Of a DNA stretch of 11,995 bases, positions 1-6,235 are shown in pieces. The stretch spans positions 1 through 11,995 of the forward strand of contig JAKAZC010000045.1 in assembly GCA_021826655.1 (NCBI GenBank), read 5' to 3'. The position numbers were made by a program, and so were the translations under genes. Positions within the stretch are counted from its first letter, which is position 1. Each line of letters starts with the position of its first letter. The DNA comes from Actinomycetes bacterium. Lineage in GTDB: Bacteria > Actinomycetota > Acidimicrobiia > Acidimicrobiales > RAAP-2. The notes beneath the pieces were generated by a model. That model saw only the letters and a program-made list of their open reading frames with translations, had not been told where the DNA came from and did no database searches.

Positions 1-76
1 ACTCACCGCTGCCATCTGGCACAACCAGCACAGCGGACAGCCCCGGCTGCGATCTCTCGTCGCCTACGACCACTGA
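1..76 (+). CDS. Transposase C-terminal fragment (probably IS982 family), cut by the window edge
   Basis: Reading from base 2, 24 sense codons run to a TGA at 74-76. The peptide contains an IWHN block and ends in RSLVAYDH. From memory, this IWHN...G-P...RSL(I/V)AYDH ending is the usual C-terminus of IS982-family DDE transposases; that is family knowledge, not a search result. The protein would act in cutting and joining insertion sequence ends. Everything upstream, including the catalytic core, lies outside the window, so I cannot tell whether the element is intact. The 20 or so bases after the stop are noticeably more AT-rich than the rest of the window and could hold the right terminal inverted repeat. 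An unrelated protein with a chance match remains possible because so little is visible. Confidence 0.6.
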   Translation, partial: LTAAIWHNQHSGQPRLRSLVAYDH

Positions 77-94
77 TCCCTTGGAATTGATCAT

Positions 95-328
95 CTAGGA
101 GTCGGTGCTCACCCGGTACAGCTCGACCGAGATCATGTCGTCAGCCAGCTCCTGGCCGCTGAACACGCAGTCGAACGCCCGGGCCACGCGCAGCACCATC
201 TCGGCGTTGGCAGCGCTGACCGCCATGTGACAGGCGCCGTCGGAGCTCAGGCGCTCCCAGAGGATGCCGATCTCGAAGCCCCGGCTGAATTCGGGGTCGT
301 CGGTATCGAAGTGGACGGTCGACTCCAT
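95..328 (-). CDS. Small conserved actinobacterial protein (77 aa), function unknown
   Basis: The ATG at 328-326 is preceded on the minus strand by AGGCGGA, a usable ribosome binding site, and the frame stops at a TAG (97-95). The frame stays open for a long way upstream, but that part is Arg/Gly/Pro-rich antisense shadow of the CoA-transferase gene, so the 77-residue start is preferred. The product is acidic, with a DDPEFSRGFEIGILWERL block near residues 10-27 and an AEMVLRVARAF helix near 42-52. I recall similar short proteins, with a DPEF-RGFE-G-LWERL opening, as conserved hypotheticals in Actinobacteria; no function is known to me. There is no signal peptide or membrane segment. It is divergent from the CoA-transferase gene, and its stop codon lies within about 20 bases of the transposase stop, so its last residues could derive from an insertion sequence end. 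Confidence 0.7.
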   Translation of the reverse strand: MESTVHFDTDDPEFSRGFEIGILWERLSSDGACHMAVSAANAEMVLRVARAFDCVFSGQELADDMISVELYRVSTDS

Positions 329-395
329 GGTCCGCCTATCGACACGCCGGTGCCGTCTCTTTACCCCTGATGCACGCCCATCGCGTCCGACACGG

Positions 396-424
396 TTGAC
401 GCCGCCGGTGATCCGCCCCACGAT
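396..424 (+). promoter_or_regulatory. Putative promoter of the CoA-transferase gene, leaderless type
   Basis: TTGACG (396-401) matches the -35 consensus at five of six bases. It is followed after exactly 17 bases by CACGAT (419-424), a weak -10 that keeps the conserved A and final T. Only six bases (GGGGAC) separate the -10 from the ATG at 431, so transcription would start at or next to the start codon. This supports the chosen start and explains why there is no properly spaced Shine-Dalgarno sequence. It is a pattern match only. Confidence 0.5.
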
Positions 425-430
425 GGGGAC

Positions 431-1813
431 ATGCGCGGCCCGGCGAGCGCCCTCTTGGAGCAGTTCCACCGTGCCCTCGGCGGCCCCGGACCGGCCACCC
501 CCGTCGAACTTCCGCCTGGTGGCTCCCTGCCCTCCACGTTCGCGGTCAGCGACCTCGCCCAGGCTTCGGTCGGCGTCGCCGGGGCCGCCTGCGCCCGTCT
601 GGTGGCACTCGACGGGACCCCGGCGCCGCGTGTGGTCGTGGACCGCGACCTGGCGTCGGCCTGGTTCGGGATCTCGATCCGTCCCGAGGGCTGGGAACTG
701 GCGAACCCCTGGGACCCACTGGCCGGTGACTACACCGCGAGGGACGGTTGGATCAGACTCCACACCAACGCTCCCCACCACCGCGCCGCCGCCCTCGCGG
801 TCCTGGGCGTGCCCGGGGATCGCGAGGCGGTGGCCGGGGCGGTGGCCACCTGGGATGCGGACGGGCTCGAGGACGCGGTCGTCGCCGCAGGCGGGGCGGC
901 GGCGGCCCTGCGGTCGCTCGCGGCCTGGGAAGCCCACCCGCAGGGACGCGCCGTGGCCGGGGAACCGCTCGTCCACCGGGACACCACGTCGACGACCTCC
1001 GGCGGTCCGGGGTCGGTGACCCGTCCGGATCGACCTCTCACCGGGCTGCGGGTGCTCGACCTGACCCGGGTGCTGGCCGGCCCGGTCGCCACACGCCTGC
1101 TCGCCGGGTGGGGCGCGCAGGTCCTGCGGATCGACCCGCCGGGCTGGGACGAACCGGGGGTGGTCCCCGAGGTCACCCTCGGCAAGCGGTGCGCCCGGCT
1201 CGACCTCACCACGCCCGGCGGTCGGGACCGGTTCCTCGGGTTGCTCCACTCCGCCGACGTACTCGTCCACGGGTACCGGCCCGACGCGCTGGACGGCCTC
1301 GGGCTGGGTGCCGGGGTGCGGGCCGACGCCCGCCCCGGCCTGATCGACGTCAGCCTCGACGCCTACGGCTGGTCGGGACCGTGGGCCGGTCGACGCGGGT
1401 TCGACAGCCTGGTGCAGATGAGTTCGGGGATCGCCGCGTCCGCCATGACGGCCTCGGGAGCGGACCGGCCCGTGCCGCTTCCGGTCCAGGCCCTCGACCA
1501 CGCCACCGGCTACCTTCTGGCCGCGTGCGCGCTGACCGGCCTGGCGCAGCGGAGGACCGACGGCTCCGGCAGCCGCTGGCGCACCTCGCTGGCCGGCATG
1601 GCCCGCCTGCTCGTCGACGCCGGCACGGACCCGGTCGACGACGGACGGGGTATCGACCCCGCTCCACCACGGTCCCACGAGCCGGTCGAGCGGACGCCCT
1701 GGGGCGACGCCCGGCGGATCCCGCCCCCGGTGACGGTGGACGGTGCCCCACTTCGCTGGTCACTCCCGGCGGGACGCCTCGGAGCGTCGCCCCCGGCCTG
1801 GGGGCCCGGGTGA
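431..1813 (+). CDS. Class III (CaiB/BaiF) CoA-transferase homologue with permuted domain order
   Basis: The 460-residue product belongs to the CoA-transferase family III, enzymes that move CoA between carboxylic acids in the cytoplasm. The typical N-terminal Rossmann opening, PLTGLRVLDLTRVLAGPVAT with GWGAQVLRID after it, appears only at about residues 202-235. It is followed by LGKRCARLDL (250-259), the DVSLDAYG block (306-313) and ALDHATGYLLAA (354-365), whose D356 sits where the catalytic Asp is expected. Residues 72-183 (GDYTARDGWIRLHTN, WEAHPQGRAVAGEPLV) instead resemble the part that normally lies in the C-terminal half of such enzymes. The tail SPPAWGPG resembles the usual CaiB ending. 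The order therefore looks circularly permuted or partly duplicated. The substrate is unknown. A leaderless-type promoter supports the 431 start. The stop lies 4 bases from the stop of the opposing transporter gene. Confidence 0.8.
   Translation: MRGPASALLEQFHRALGGPGPATPVELPPGGSLPSTFAVSDLAQASVGVAGAACARLVALDGTPAPRVVVDRDLASAWFGISIRPEGWELANPWDPLAGDYTARDGWIRLHTNAPHHRAAALAVLGVPGDREAVAGAVATWDADGLEDAVVAAGGAAAALRSLAAWEAHPQGRAVAGEPLVHRDTTSTTSGGPGSVTRPDRPLTGLRVLDLTRVLAGPVATRLLAGWGAQVLRIDPPGWDEPGVVPEVTLGKRCARLDLTTPGGRDRFLGLLHSADVLVHGYRPDALDGLGLGAGVRADARPGLIDVSLDAYGWSGPWAGRRGFDSLVQMSSGIAASAMTASGADRPVPLPVQALDHATGYLLAACALTGLAQRRTDGSGSRWRTSLAGMARLLVDAGTDPVDDGRGIDPAPPRSHEPVERTPWGDARRIPPPVTVDGAPLRWSLPAGRLGASPPAWGPG
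1790..1804. terminator. GC hairpin at the junction of two convergent genes
   Basis: CCCCC (1790-1794) and GGGGG (1800-1804) form a perfect 5-bp stem around a GGCCT loop, just before the CoA-transferase stop. No T tract follows on either strand, so this would be at most a weak or factor-assisted bidirectional terminator. Only four bases separate the two opposing stop codons, so any terminator must overlap coding sequence. Confidence 0.3.
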
Positions 1814-1817
1814 GCCG

Positions 1818-3098
1818 TCAGACCGCCACCGGGGTGGACGGCGCCCGGGCCGGCGCCGCTCCGCGCCGCACCAGATCGGCGACGGCCAGTGCCACGGCGA
1901 CGGCCCCGATCCCGGCGCCGAGTAGGCACACCCCGGCCCAGCGGTGGCTCCCGTAGAGCCAGCTGGCCGTGGCCGACCCGAGTGCCCCCCCGACGAAGTA
2001 GCAGACCATGTAGGCCGAATTGATGCGGCTGCGCGCCTCGGGCGCCAAGCGGTAGATCATCGACTGGTTGGTCACCTGCAGCCCCTGGACGCCCACGTCG
2101 AGGACGAGCACGCCGACGATCATCATCGTCAGGTCGTGGCCGCCGATCCACAACGGCAGGAACGACGCACCCACCAGGACGGCGAAGACCAGAGTGGTCG
2201 TGCCGGTGAGGCCGCGGTCCGCCCACCGACCAGCGAAGTTGGCGCACAGGGCACCGGCCGCTCCCACCAGACCGAAGAGCCCGATGGTGGCGGCTCCGTA
2301 GTGGTACGGCGACCCGGACAACACGAAGGCCATGGTCGTCCAGAAGGCGCTGAAGGCGGCCATGCCCAGGGCCCCGAAGAGGATCCTCCTGCGCAGCAGC
2401 GCCTCGGCCCGGAACAGCGTGACCGTGGACCGGAGGAGCGCGCCGTACCGGATCGACGGGCGCGCCGCCTCGCCCGGCAGCACCCGGCCCAGCACGACGG
2501 CCATCAGGACGGTCACGCCGGCGGCCATGACGTAGACCACCCGCCAGCTGGTAACTCCGGCGACGAGGCCGGACACGGTGCGGGCCAGCAGGATCCCGAG
2601 CAGGAGCCCGCTCATCACCTGGCCGATGACCCGACCCCGGTTCGCGTCCCCTGCCAGGGACGCAGCCATCGGAACCAGCATCTGGGCCACCGTCGATCCG
2701 ACGCCCACCACGAGCGCCACCGCCACCAGCACACCGATGCCGGGTGCAGCTGCGGACGCGACCAGCCCGACGGCGGTGACCAGCAGCACCGCTGGCAGGA
2801 GGCGGCGTCGGGTGAGGATGTCGCCGAGCGGCAGGAGCAGGGCGAGCCCGAGCGCGTACCCGACCTGGGAGAGAGTGACCAGCAGCCCCGCCGCCGCTTC
2901 GCTCGTGCCGAACGACCGGCTGATGTCGTACAGGATGGGCTGGGCGTAGTAGAGGTTGGCGACCGACAGGCCGCATGCCGCCGCGAAGACGACCACCAGG
3001 CCACGTGACATGCCCGGGGTGCCGGCCGGGCCCGCCCCGGCGGCGAGTGCCGCATCGGCCGGTTCGGCTGCTCGGGCTGCTCGGGCTGCTTCGGTCAT
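1818..3098 (-). CDS. MFS transporter, probable efflux pump
   Basis: The product (426 aa) is a 12-helix major facilitator protein in the cytoplasmic membrane, expected to export small molecules by proton exchange. Visible hallmarks are the first helix ending in ANLYYAQPILYDIS (about residues 47-60), the motif-A-like loop LPLGDILTRRR (about 89-99) between helices 2 and 3, a central basic loop (ALLRSTVTLFRAEALLRRR), and a second half with NQSMIYRLAPEARSRINSAYM. The ANLYYAQP opening is typical of the AraJ/YnfM-like drug-efflux branch; the substrate cannot be told from sequence. The ATG at 3098 is chosen because GGAG lies 4 bases upstream of it, and the upstream in-frame extension is non-conserved Arg/His-rich sequence crossing the palindromic control region. 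The first ten residues (TEAARAARAAE) come from a 9-base tandem repeat. It is divergent from a TetR gene, a standard regulator-pump arrangement. Confidence 0.9.
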   Translation of the reverse strand: MTEAARAARAAEPADAALAAGAGPAGTPGMSRGLVVVFAAACGLSVANLYYAQPILYDISRSFGTSEAAAGLLVTLSQVGYALGLALLLPLGDILTRRRLLPAVLLVTAVGLVASAAAPGIGVLVAVALVVGVGSTVAQMLVPMAASLAGDANRGRVIGQVMSGLLLGILLARTVSGLVAGVTSWRVVYVMAAGVTVLMAVVLGRVLPGEAARPSIRYGALLRSTVTLFRAEALLRRRILFGALGMAAFSAFWTTMAFVLSGSPYHYGAATIGLFGLVGAAGALCANFAGRWADRGLTGTTTLVFAVLVGASFLPLWIGGHDLTMMIVGVLVLDVGVQGLQVTNQSMIYRLAPEARSRINSAYMVCYFVGGALGSATASWLYGSHRWAGVCLLGAGIGAVAVALAVADLVRRGAAPARAPSTPVAV

Positions 3099-3121
3099 GG
3101 TGCTCCGTCGTCGTGGGCGCA

Positions 3122-3155
3122 GTGGTCGATCCAACACGTGATGGGATCGTGCCAC
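3122..3155. promoter_or_regulatory. Long inverted repeat upstream of the MFS gene, putative TetR operator
   Basis: The arms are GTGG + CGATCC (3122-3125, 3127-3132) on the left and GGATCG + CCAC (3144-3149, 3152-3155) on the right. They are nearly symmetric about a central CACGTG (3135-3140). All ten arm bases pair, with only 1- and 2-base interruptions. It lies 23 bases upstream of the MFS start codon, in the gap shared with the divergent TetR gene, where a dimeric repressor would be expected to bind. Confidence 0.55.
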
Positions 3156-3195
3156 CTCAGTGAACACTCCTCGCCCGCACGCTATTCCTGTACGC

Positions 3196-3214
3196 ACCGT
3201 TCATGATCTACGGT
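3196..3214. promoter_or_regulatory. Second palindrome at the TetR 5' end, putative autoregulatory operator
   Basis: ACCGTTCATGATCTACGGT is a 19-base imperfect palindrome: 14 of the 18 positions flanking the centre are symmetric, with perfect ACCGT/ACGGT ends. The size and symmetry suit a TetR-family dimer. It overlaps the earlier possible ATG (3203) and ends 6 bases before the preferred TetR start at 3221, which makes autorepression plausible. Its sequence differs from the other palindrome in the same gap, so at most one of them may be the site of this particular regulator. Confidence 0.45.
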
Positions 3215-3220
3215 AGGGCG

Positions 3221-3892
3221 ATGGGCGCGGCGTCGCACGGGGTACCGGCACGTGCCGGGCGGCCACGGAGCGAACGGGCCCGGCTCGCCGTCCTCGACGC
3301 CGCCGCCGACCTCCTCGCCGACGGCGGGTTCGCCGCCGCCACCATCGAGGCCGTCGCCGCCAGGGCCGGGGTGAGCAAGGTGACCATCTACAAGTGGTGG
3401 CCCTCCCGCGGTTCGGTGGCCGTCGATGCCTACTTCCACCGCTATGGCCGGACGAGCGAGGTGCCCGACTCCGGTGACCTGGCCGCGGTCCTGTCCGGCC
3501 AGATCCGTGCGCTGGCCCACGCCTTCCGTGGTCGTGCCGGGTCCATCATGGCTGAACTCATCGGCCACGCCCAGTCCGATCCGGCACTGGCGGCCATACT
3601 GCGGATCCGCTGGCTCCAGCCCCGCCGCGACGCGTCGACCAGCGTCCTGGTCCACGCCATCGAGCGCGGGGAGATCCGCCCGGACATCGACGTGCCGGTG
3701 GTACTCGACCAGCTCTACGGGCCGCTCTACTACCGGCTCACCATGCGGCACGAGCCCCTGGATCACGGCCTGGCCGACTCGCTGGTGCACACCATCCTCG
3801 ACGGGATCCGGCTACGGGCCGCCGACACCACCGCACCCACCGCCGGTGGGCACCCCACCGGGGGTGGAACCGTCAGCCGGCAGACCGGCTGA
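3221..3892 (+). CDS. TetR/AcrR-family transcriptional regulator
   Basis: The product (223 aa) is a one-component repressor-type regulator. The N-terminal DNA-binding region shows the family pattern: LAVLDAAADLLADGGFAAATIEAVAA (about residues 22-47), then the recognition helix AGVSKVTIYKWWPSRGSVAVDAYF (about 48-71). The C-terminal ligand domain, with GHAQSDPALAAILRIRW and RGEIRPDIDVPVVLDQLYGPLYYR, resembles the TetR_C_11-type fold. The last 25 or so residues are a low-complexity Thr/Gly/Pro tail. An in-frame ATG at 3203 would add six residues (MIYGRA), but it lies inside a palindrome, so 3221 is preferred; neither has a strong Shine-Dalgarno sequence. It is divergent from the MFS pump gene and most simply controls that gene and itself. 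Its 3' end overlaps the lyase gene on the other strand by 20 bases. The ligand is unknown. Confidence 0.88.
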   Translation: MGAASHGVPARAGRPRSERARLAVLDAAADLLADGGFAAATIEAVAARAGVSKVTIYKWWPSRGSVAVDAYFHRYGRTSEVPDSGDLAAVLSGQIRALAHAFRGRAGSIMAELIGHAQSDPALAAILRIRWLQPRRDASTSVLVHAIERGEIRPDIDVPVVLDQLYGPLYYRLTMRHEPLDHGLADSLVHTILDGIRLRAADTTAPTAGGHPTGGGTVSRQTG

Positions 3893-4811
3893 GACCGGCG
3901 CGTTCGCCACGGGTCACGAACTTGTTGGCCATCTTGCGCGAGGCCTCGTCGATCATCTCGTCACCGAACATGACCGCACCGGTGCGGTCGTCTTCGGTCG
4001 CCCTGCGGTACGCGTCCAGGATGTCCCACGCCTTGTCGAACTGCTCCTGGGTGGGCGAATAGACCTCGTTCAGGACGCCGACCTGGTCGGGCGTGAGGGC
4101 CCATTTGCCGTCATAGCCGAGGACGCGGGTGCGCTGGGCGAATTCGCGGAGGCTGTCGAGCTCACGGATCTTGAGGAAGGGTCCGTCGATGACCTGGAGG
4201 CCGTTGGCACGGCCGGCCATCAGGATCTTCGAGAACACATAGTTGAAGTGATCGCCCGGGTACTCGGGGATGGCCACGCCACCGGTCAGCACCGGCATCT
4301 CCATCGAGGCGGCGAAGTCGGCAGGGCCGAAGATGATGGTCTCGAGGCGGGGCGAGGCGGCGCAGATCTCCTCGACGTTGATGAGCCCCCTCGTCGTCTC
4401 GATCTGAGCCTCGATTCCGACGTGGCCGACGGGCATGCCGCACAACTTCTCCACCTGGGTGAGCAGGAGGTCGAGCGCGACCACCTCGGCGGCCGACTGG
4501 ACCTTCGGGAGCATGAGCTCGTCGAGGCGGGCACCGGCCCTGGTCACGACCTCGATCACGTCGCCGTACGTCCACTCGGTATCCCAGGCGTTGATGCGGA
4601 CGCACAGCACCCGGTCGTCCCACGGAAGGGTGCGGACGGCCTCGGCCACCTTGGCCCGGGCCGCCTCCTTCTCGAGGGGGGCCACCGAGTCCTCCAGGTC
4701 GAGGAAGCTCATGTCGGCGGCCACGGTGGGGGCTTTGGCGAGGAAGCGCTCGTTGGACCCCGGCGAGGACATGCAGGAGCGGCGCGGCAGGTTGCGGGAG
4801 CGTTCGGACAT
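3873..4811 (-). CDS. HpcH/HpaI (CitE-like) CoA-ester lyase
   Basis: The product (312 aa, usual family length) belongs to the citrate lyase beta / malyl-CoA lyase group: cytoplasmic TIM-barrel enzymes that cleave or form C-C bonds in 3-hydroxyacyl-CoA esters using Mg2+. Family blocks appear in order: SSPGSNERFLAKAP (15-28), DMSFLDLEDSVAP (33-45), RINAWDT with R72, ELMLPKVQSA (98-107), IEAQIETTRGL with E138, FGPADFAASM with D165, and GYDGKWALTPDQV (232-244). R72, E138 and D165 match the expected substrate- and metal-binding positions. The fuller AASPRLETIIFGPADF version suggests the actinobacterial malyl- or citramalyl-CoA lyase-like branch, but the substrate cannot be fixed. The ATG at 4811 is chosen because homology begins right after it and a promoter -10 lies 7 bases upstream; there is no good Shine-Dalgarno sequence. 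It is transcribed away from the DUF885 gene, with 139 bases between them. Confidence 0.88.
   Translation of the reverse strand: MSERSRNLPRRSCMSSPGSNERFLAKAPTVAADMSFLDLEDSVAPLEKEAARAKVAEAVRTLPWDDRVLCVRINAWDTEWTYGDVIEVVTRAGARLDELMLPKVQSAAEVVALDLLLTQVEKLCGMPVGHVGIEAQIETTRGLINVEEICAASPRLETIIFGPADFAASMEMPVLTGGVAIPEYPGDHFNYVFSKILMAGRANGLQVIDGPFLKIRELDSLREFAQRTRVLGYDGKWALTPDQVGVLNEVYSPTQEQFDKAWDILDAYRRATEDDRTGAVMFGDEMIDEASRKMANKFVTRGERAGLSRSAG
3874..3891. terminator. Hairpin spanning two overlapping convergent stop codons
   Basis: CAGCCGGCAGACCGGCTG is a perfect 7-bp stem with a CAGA loop. It sits almost exactly on the 20-base overlap between the TetR and lyase genes and contains parts of both stop codons. 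Just upstream, inside the TetR tail, are two more inverted repeats (3836-3850 and 3851-3866). No T run follows on either strand. It may act as a shared, non-canonical bidirectional terminator. Confidence 0.45.
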
Positions 4812-4818
4812 GGCCCCG

Positions 4819-4847
4819 ATCGTAGAGCGCCGTTGGCGGCGGGCCAA
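4819..4847 (-). promoter_or_regulatory. Putative leaderless promoter of the CoA-ester lyase gene
   Basis: On the minus strand, TTGGCC (4847-4842) is followed after exactly 17 bases by TACGAT (4824-4819), a good TANNNT -10. Seven bases then precede the ATG, so the transcript would begin at or beside the start codon. The -35 lies in a GTTGGC/GCCAAC inverted repeat (4832-4848, 5-base loop), which could be a regulator site. An 8-base G run sits further upstream at 4872-4879. Confidence 0.55.
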
Positions 4848-4950
4848 CAGCCGCGGGTCCCGGGCCGTCACGGGGGGGGTAGTCGCCAGGGCGGCCCCGG
4901 GCCGGCCGGTGCGGCGGATCCGGTTCCCTCCGGGCCCGGGGCCCTGTCCG

Positions 4951-6213
4951 TCAGTCGGTCGTCGGTCCGGCGGCGGCGTCCCGTGTGATCTGATCGGCCA
5001 GGTCGCCGGGGGTCAACTGCTCCGACAGCAGGCGTTCGAACCGGGCCGGGTCGCCGGCGGTGAACGCCCGGCACAGGGGGAACCCCTCCACGTAGCAGGT
5101 GAGGTACGCCCGCCAGGTCGGGTGGGTGAGGAACTCGACGGCCTTGGCCGCCCGTTCACGCGGGAGGAGGCCCCACCGTACGACCTCGTCGATCACCGTG
5201 TCCGGGTCGGCACCGTCCTCGTGGAGCCGGAAGGCGGCGTTCGTTCGCACCGCGCCGAGTGCCTCGCCGGCATCGGCCACGGCGGCCACCACCTCGGCGT
5301 CGAAGCGGATGCCGAGGGGCAGCAGGTGGGCCGCGACGGTCGCCTCGGAACGACGGCCCCACGCCACTTCGAGACCGAGGTCGGCCAGGCCCTCGGCCAG
5401 CAGGCACTGGGGCGTGCCGACCAGGAAGATCGACTCCTCCCACCAGTGGCGCCGGCGCACGAGTCCGATCTCCTTGCGGGTGTGTTCCGTGTGGTGCCCG
5501 GGGTAGGCCTCGTGTGCCACCAGGTGGGCCAGTCCGGTCGACAGGACCGGGAGGTCCGTGTTGATGGCCACCTTGCTCTGCAGTCCGCCCAGGTAGTAGT
5601 TGAACCCGGACCACGGCTCGTTCGTGACCAGTTCGAACTCGACGTGCTCACCGTCGGGCAGACCGAACAGTTCGTCGGTCCGGGCCCGCAGGTCCTCCGC
5701 CAGCGACCGGACGGCGCGGCCGAGCACGTCCACGGGCACCACATGGGACTCGCGCCATGCGACGAGGCGCTCGCCCAGCGGACCCGATCCCGGCAGCACC
5801 GCGTCCAGTCGCCGGTGGGCGTCGACGAGCACCTCGTCGTCGACGCGCGACGGACGAACGCCGTAACAGGCCTCGACCTCGTCGGCGTAGCCGACCCGTT
5901 CGCCGGCGAGCTTGGCGCAGGTGGTGGCGAGCCCCACGACCTGCGCGGCGAGCCAGTGGCGGCGGGCCGGTGCGGACGAGTCATCAGACGACGGCCCGTC
6001 GAGTGGACCACCGGACCGGAGTGCGGCGAGGAGGGCACGCGCTTCGGCGACCAGTCGATCGGGCGGGACGACCGGTTCGGACGCGACGACAGCGGCCAGG
6101 CCCGGCGGGCCGTAGTAGGCATCGACCATCCCGTCGATGTGGCGCCCCAACCGGAGTCCCAGCATCAGGTAGTCCGCCACCAGGCCACCTTCAAGCACGG
6201 CGCCACCGGCCAT
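4951..6213 (-). CDS. DUF885-family protein with HEAYPGHH motif, putative metallopeptidase
   Basis: The product (420 aa) carries the hallmark of DUF885 proteins, the HEAYPGHHTEH block (residues 234-244), and LAEGLADLG (272-280), whose E274 is a plausible further metal ligand. Other recognisable stretches are YLMLGLRLGRHIDGMVDAYYGPP near the N-terminus and FNYYLGGLQSKVAINTDLP (204-222). The family is presumed to be zinc-peptidase related, but no substrate is established to my knowledge. There is no signal peptide, so it is probably cytoplasmic. Start choice is uncertain. The ATG at 6213 lies 22 bases after the dienelactone hydrolase stop. A GTG at 6180, 11 codons later, is preceded by AAGGTGG and lies closer to the conserved start. 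The tight spacing suggests translation from the hydrolase transcript. The 139-base gap after the gene has a CCGGGCCCGG palindrome (4930-4939) that may help end transcription. Confidence 0.75.
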   Translation of the reverse strand: MAGGAVLEGGLVADYLMLGLRLGRHIDGMVDAYYGPPGLAAVVASEPVVPPDRLVAEARALLAALRSGGPLDGPSSDDSSAPARRHWLAAQVVGLATTCAKLAGERVGYADEVEACYGVRPSRVDDEVLVDAHRRLDAVLPGSGPLGERLVAWRESHVVPVDVLGRAVRSLAEDLRARTDELFGLPDGEHVEFELVTNEPWSGFNYYLGGLQSKVAINTDLPVLSTGLAHLVAHEAYPGHHTEHTRKEIGLVRRRHWWEESIFLVGTPQCLLAEGLADLGLEVAWGRRSEATVAAHLLPLGIRFDAEVVAAVADAGEALGAVRTNAAFRLHEDGADPDTVIDEVVRWGLLPRERAAKAVEFLTHPTWRAYLTCYVEGFPLCRAFTAGDPARFERLLSEQLTPGDLADQITRDAAAGPTTD

Positions 6214-6235
6214 CCGCGTCGTCGGTCCGGTCCGC

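Noticed and set aside
329..1678. Long minus-strand open frame continuing upstream of the 77-aa gene
   Set aside because: It is Arg/Gly/Pro/Val-rich without domains and lies antisense to the CoA-transferase gene; only the last 77 codons look like protein.
748..1956. 402-codon plus-strand frame overlapping the CoA-transferase gene
   Set aside because: It is a shadow frame, almost entirely Arg/Gly/Pro/Ala, and conflicts with a gene of clear family.
1944..3008. 354-codon plus-strand frame antisense to the MFS gene
   Set aside because: The Glu/His/Arg/Gly-rich composition is typical of antisense frames in GC-rich DNA, with no recognisable motif.
3426..4988. 520-codon plus-strand frame across the TetR and lyase genes
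   Set aside because: It covers two well-supported genes, one in another frame and one on the other strand, and has no domain signature.
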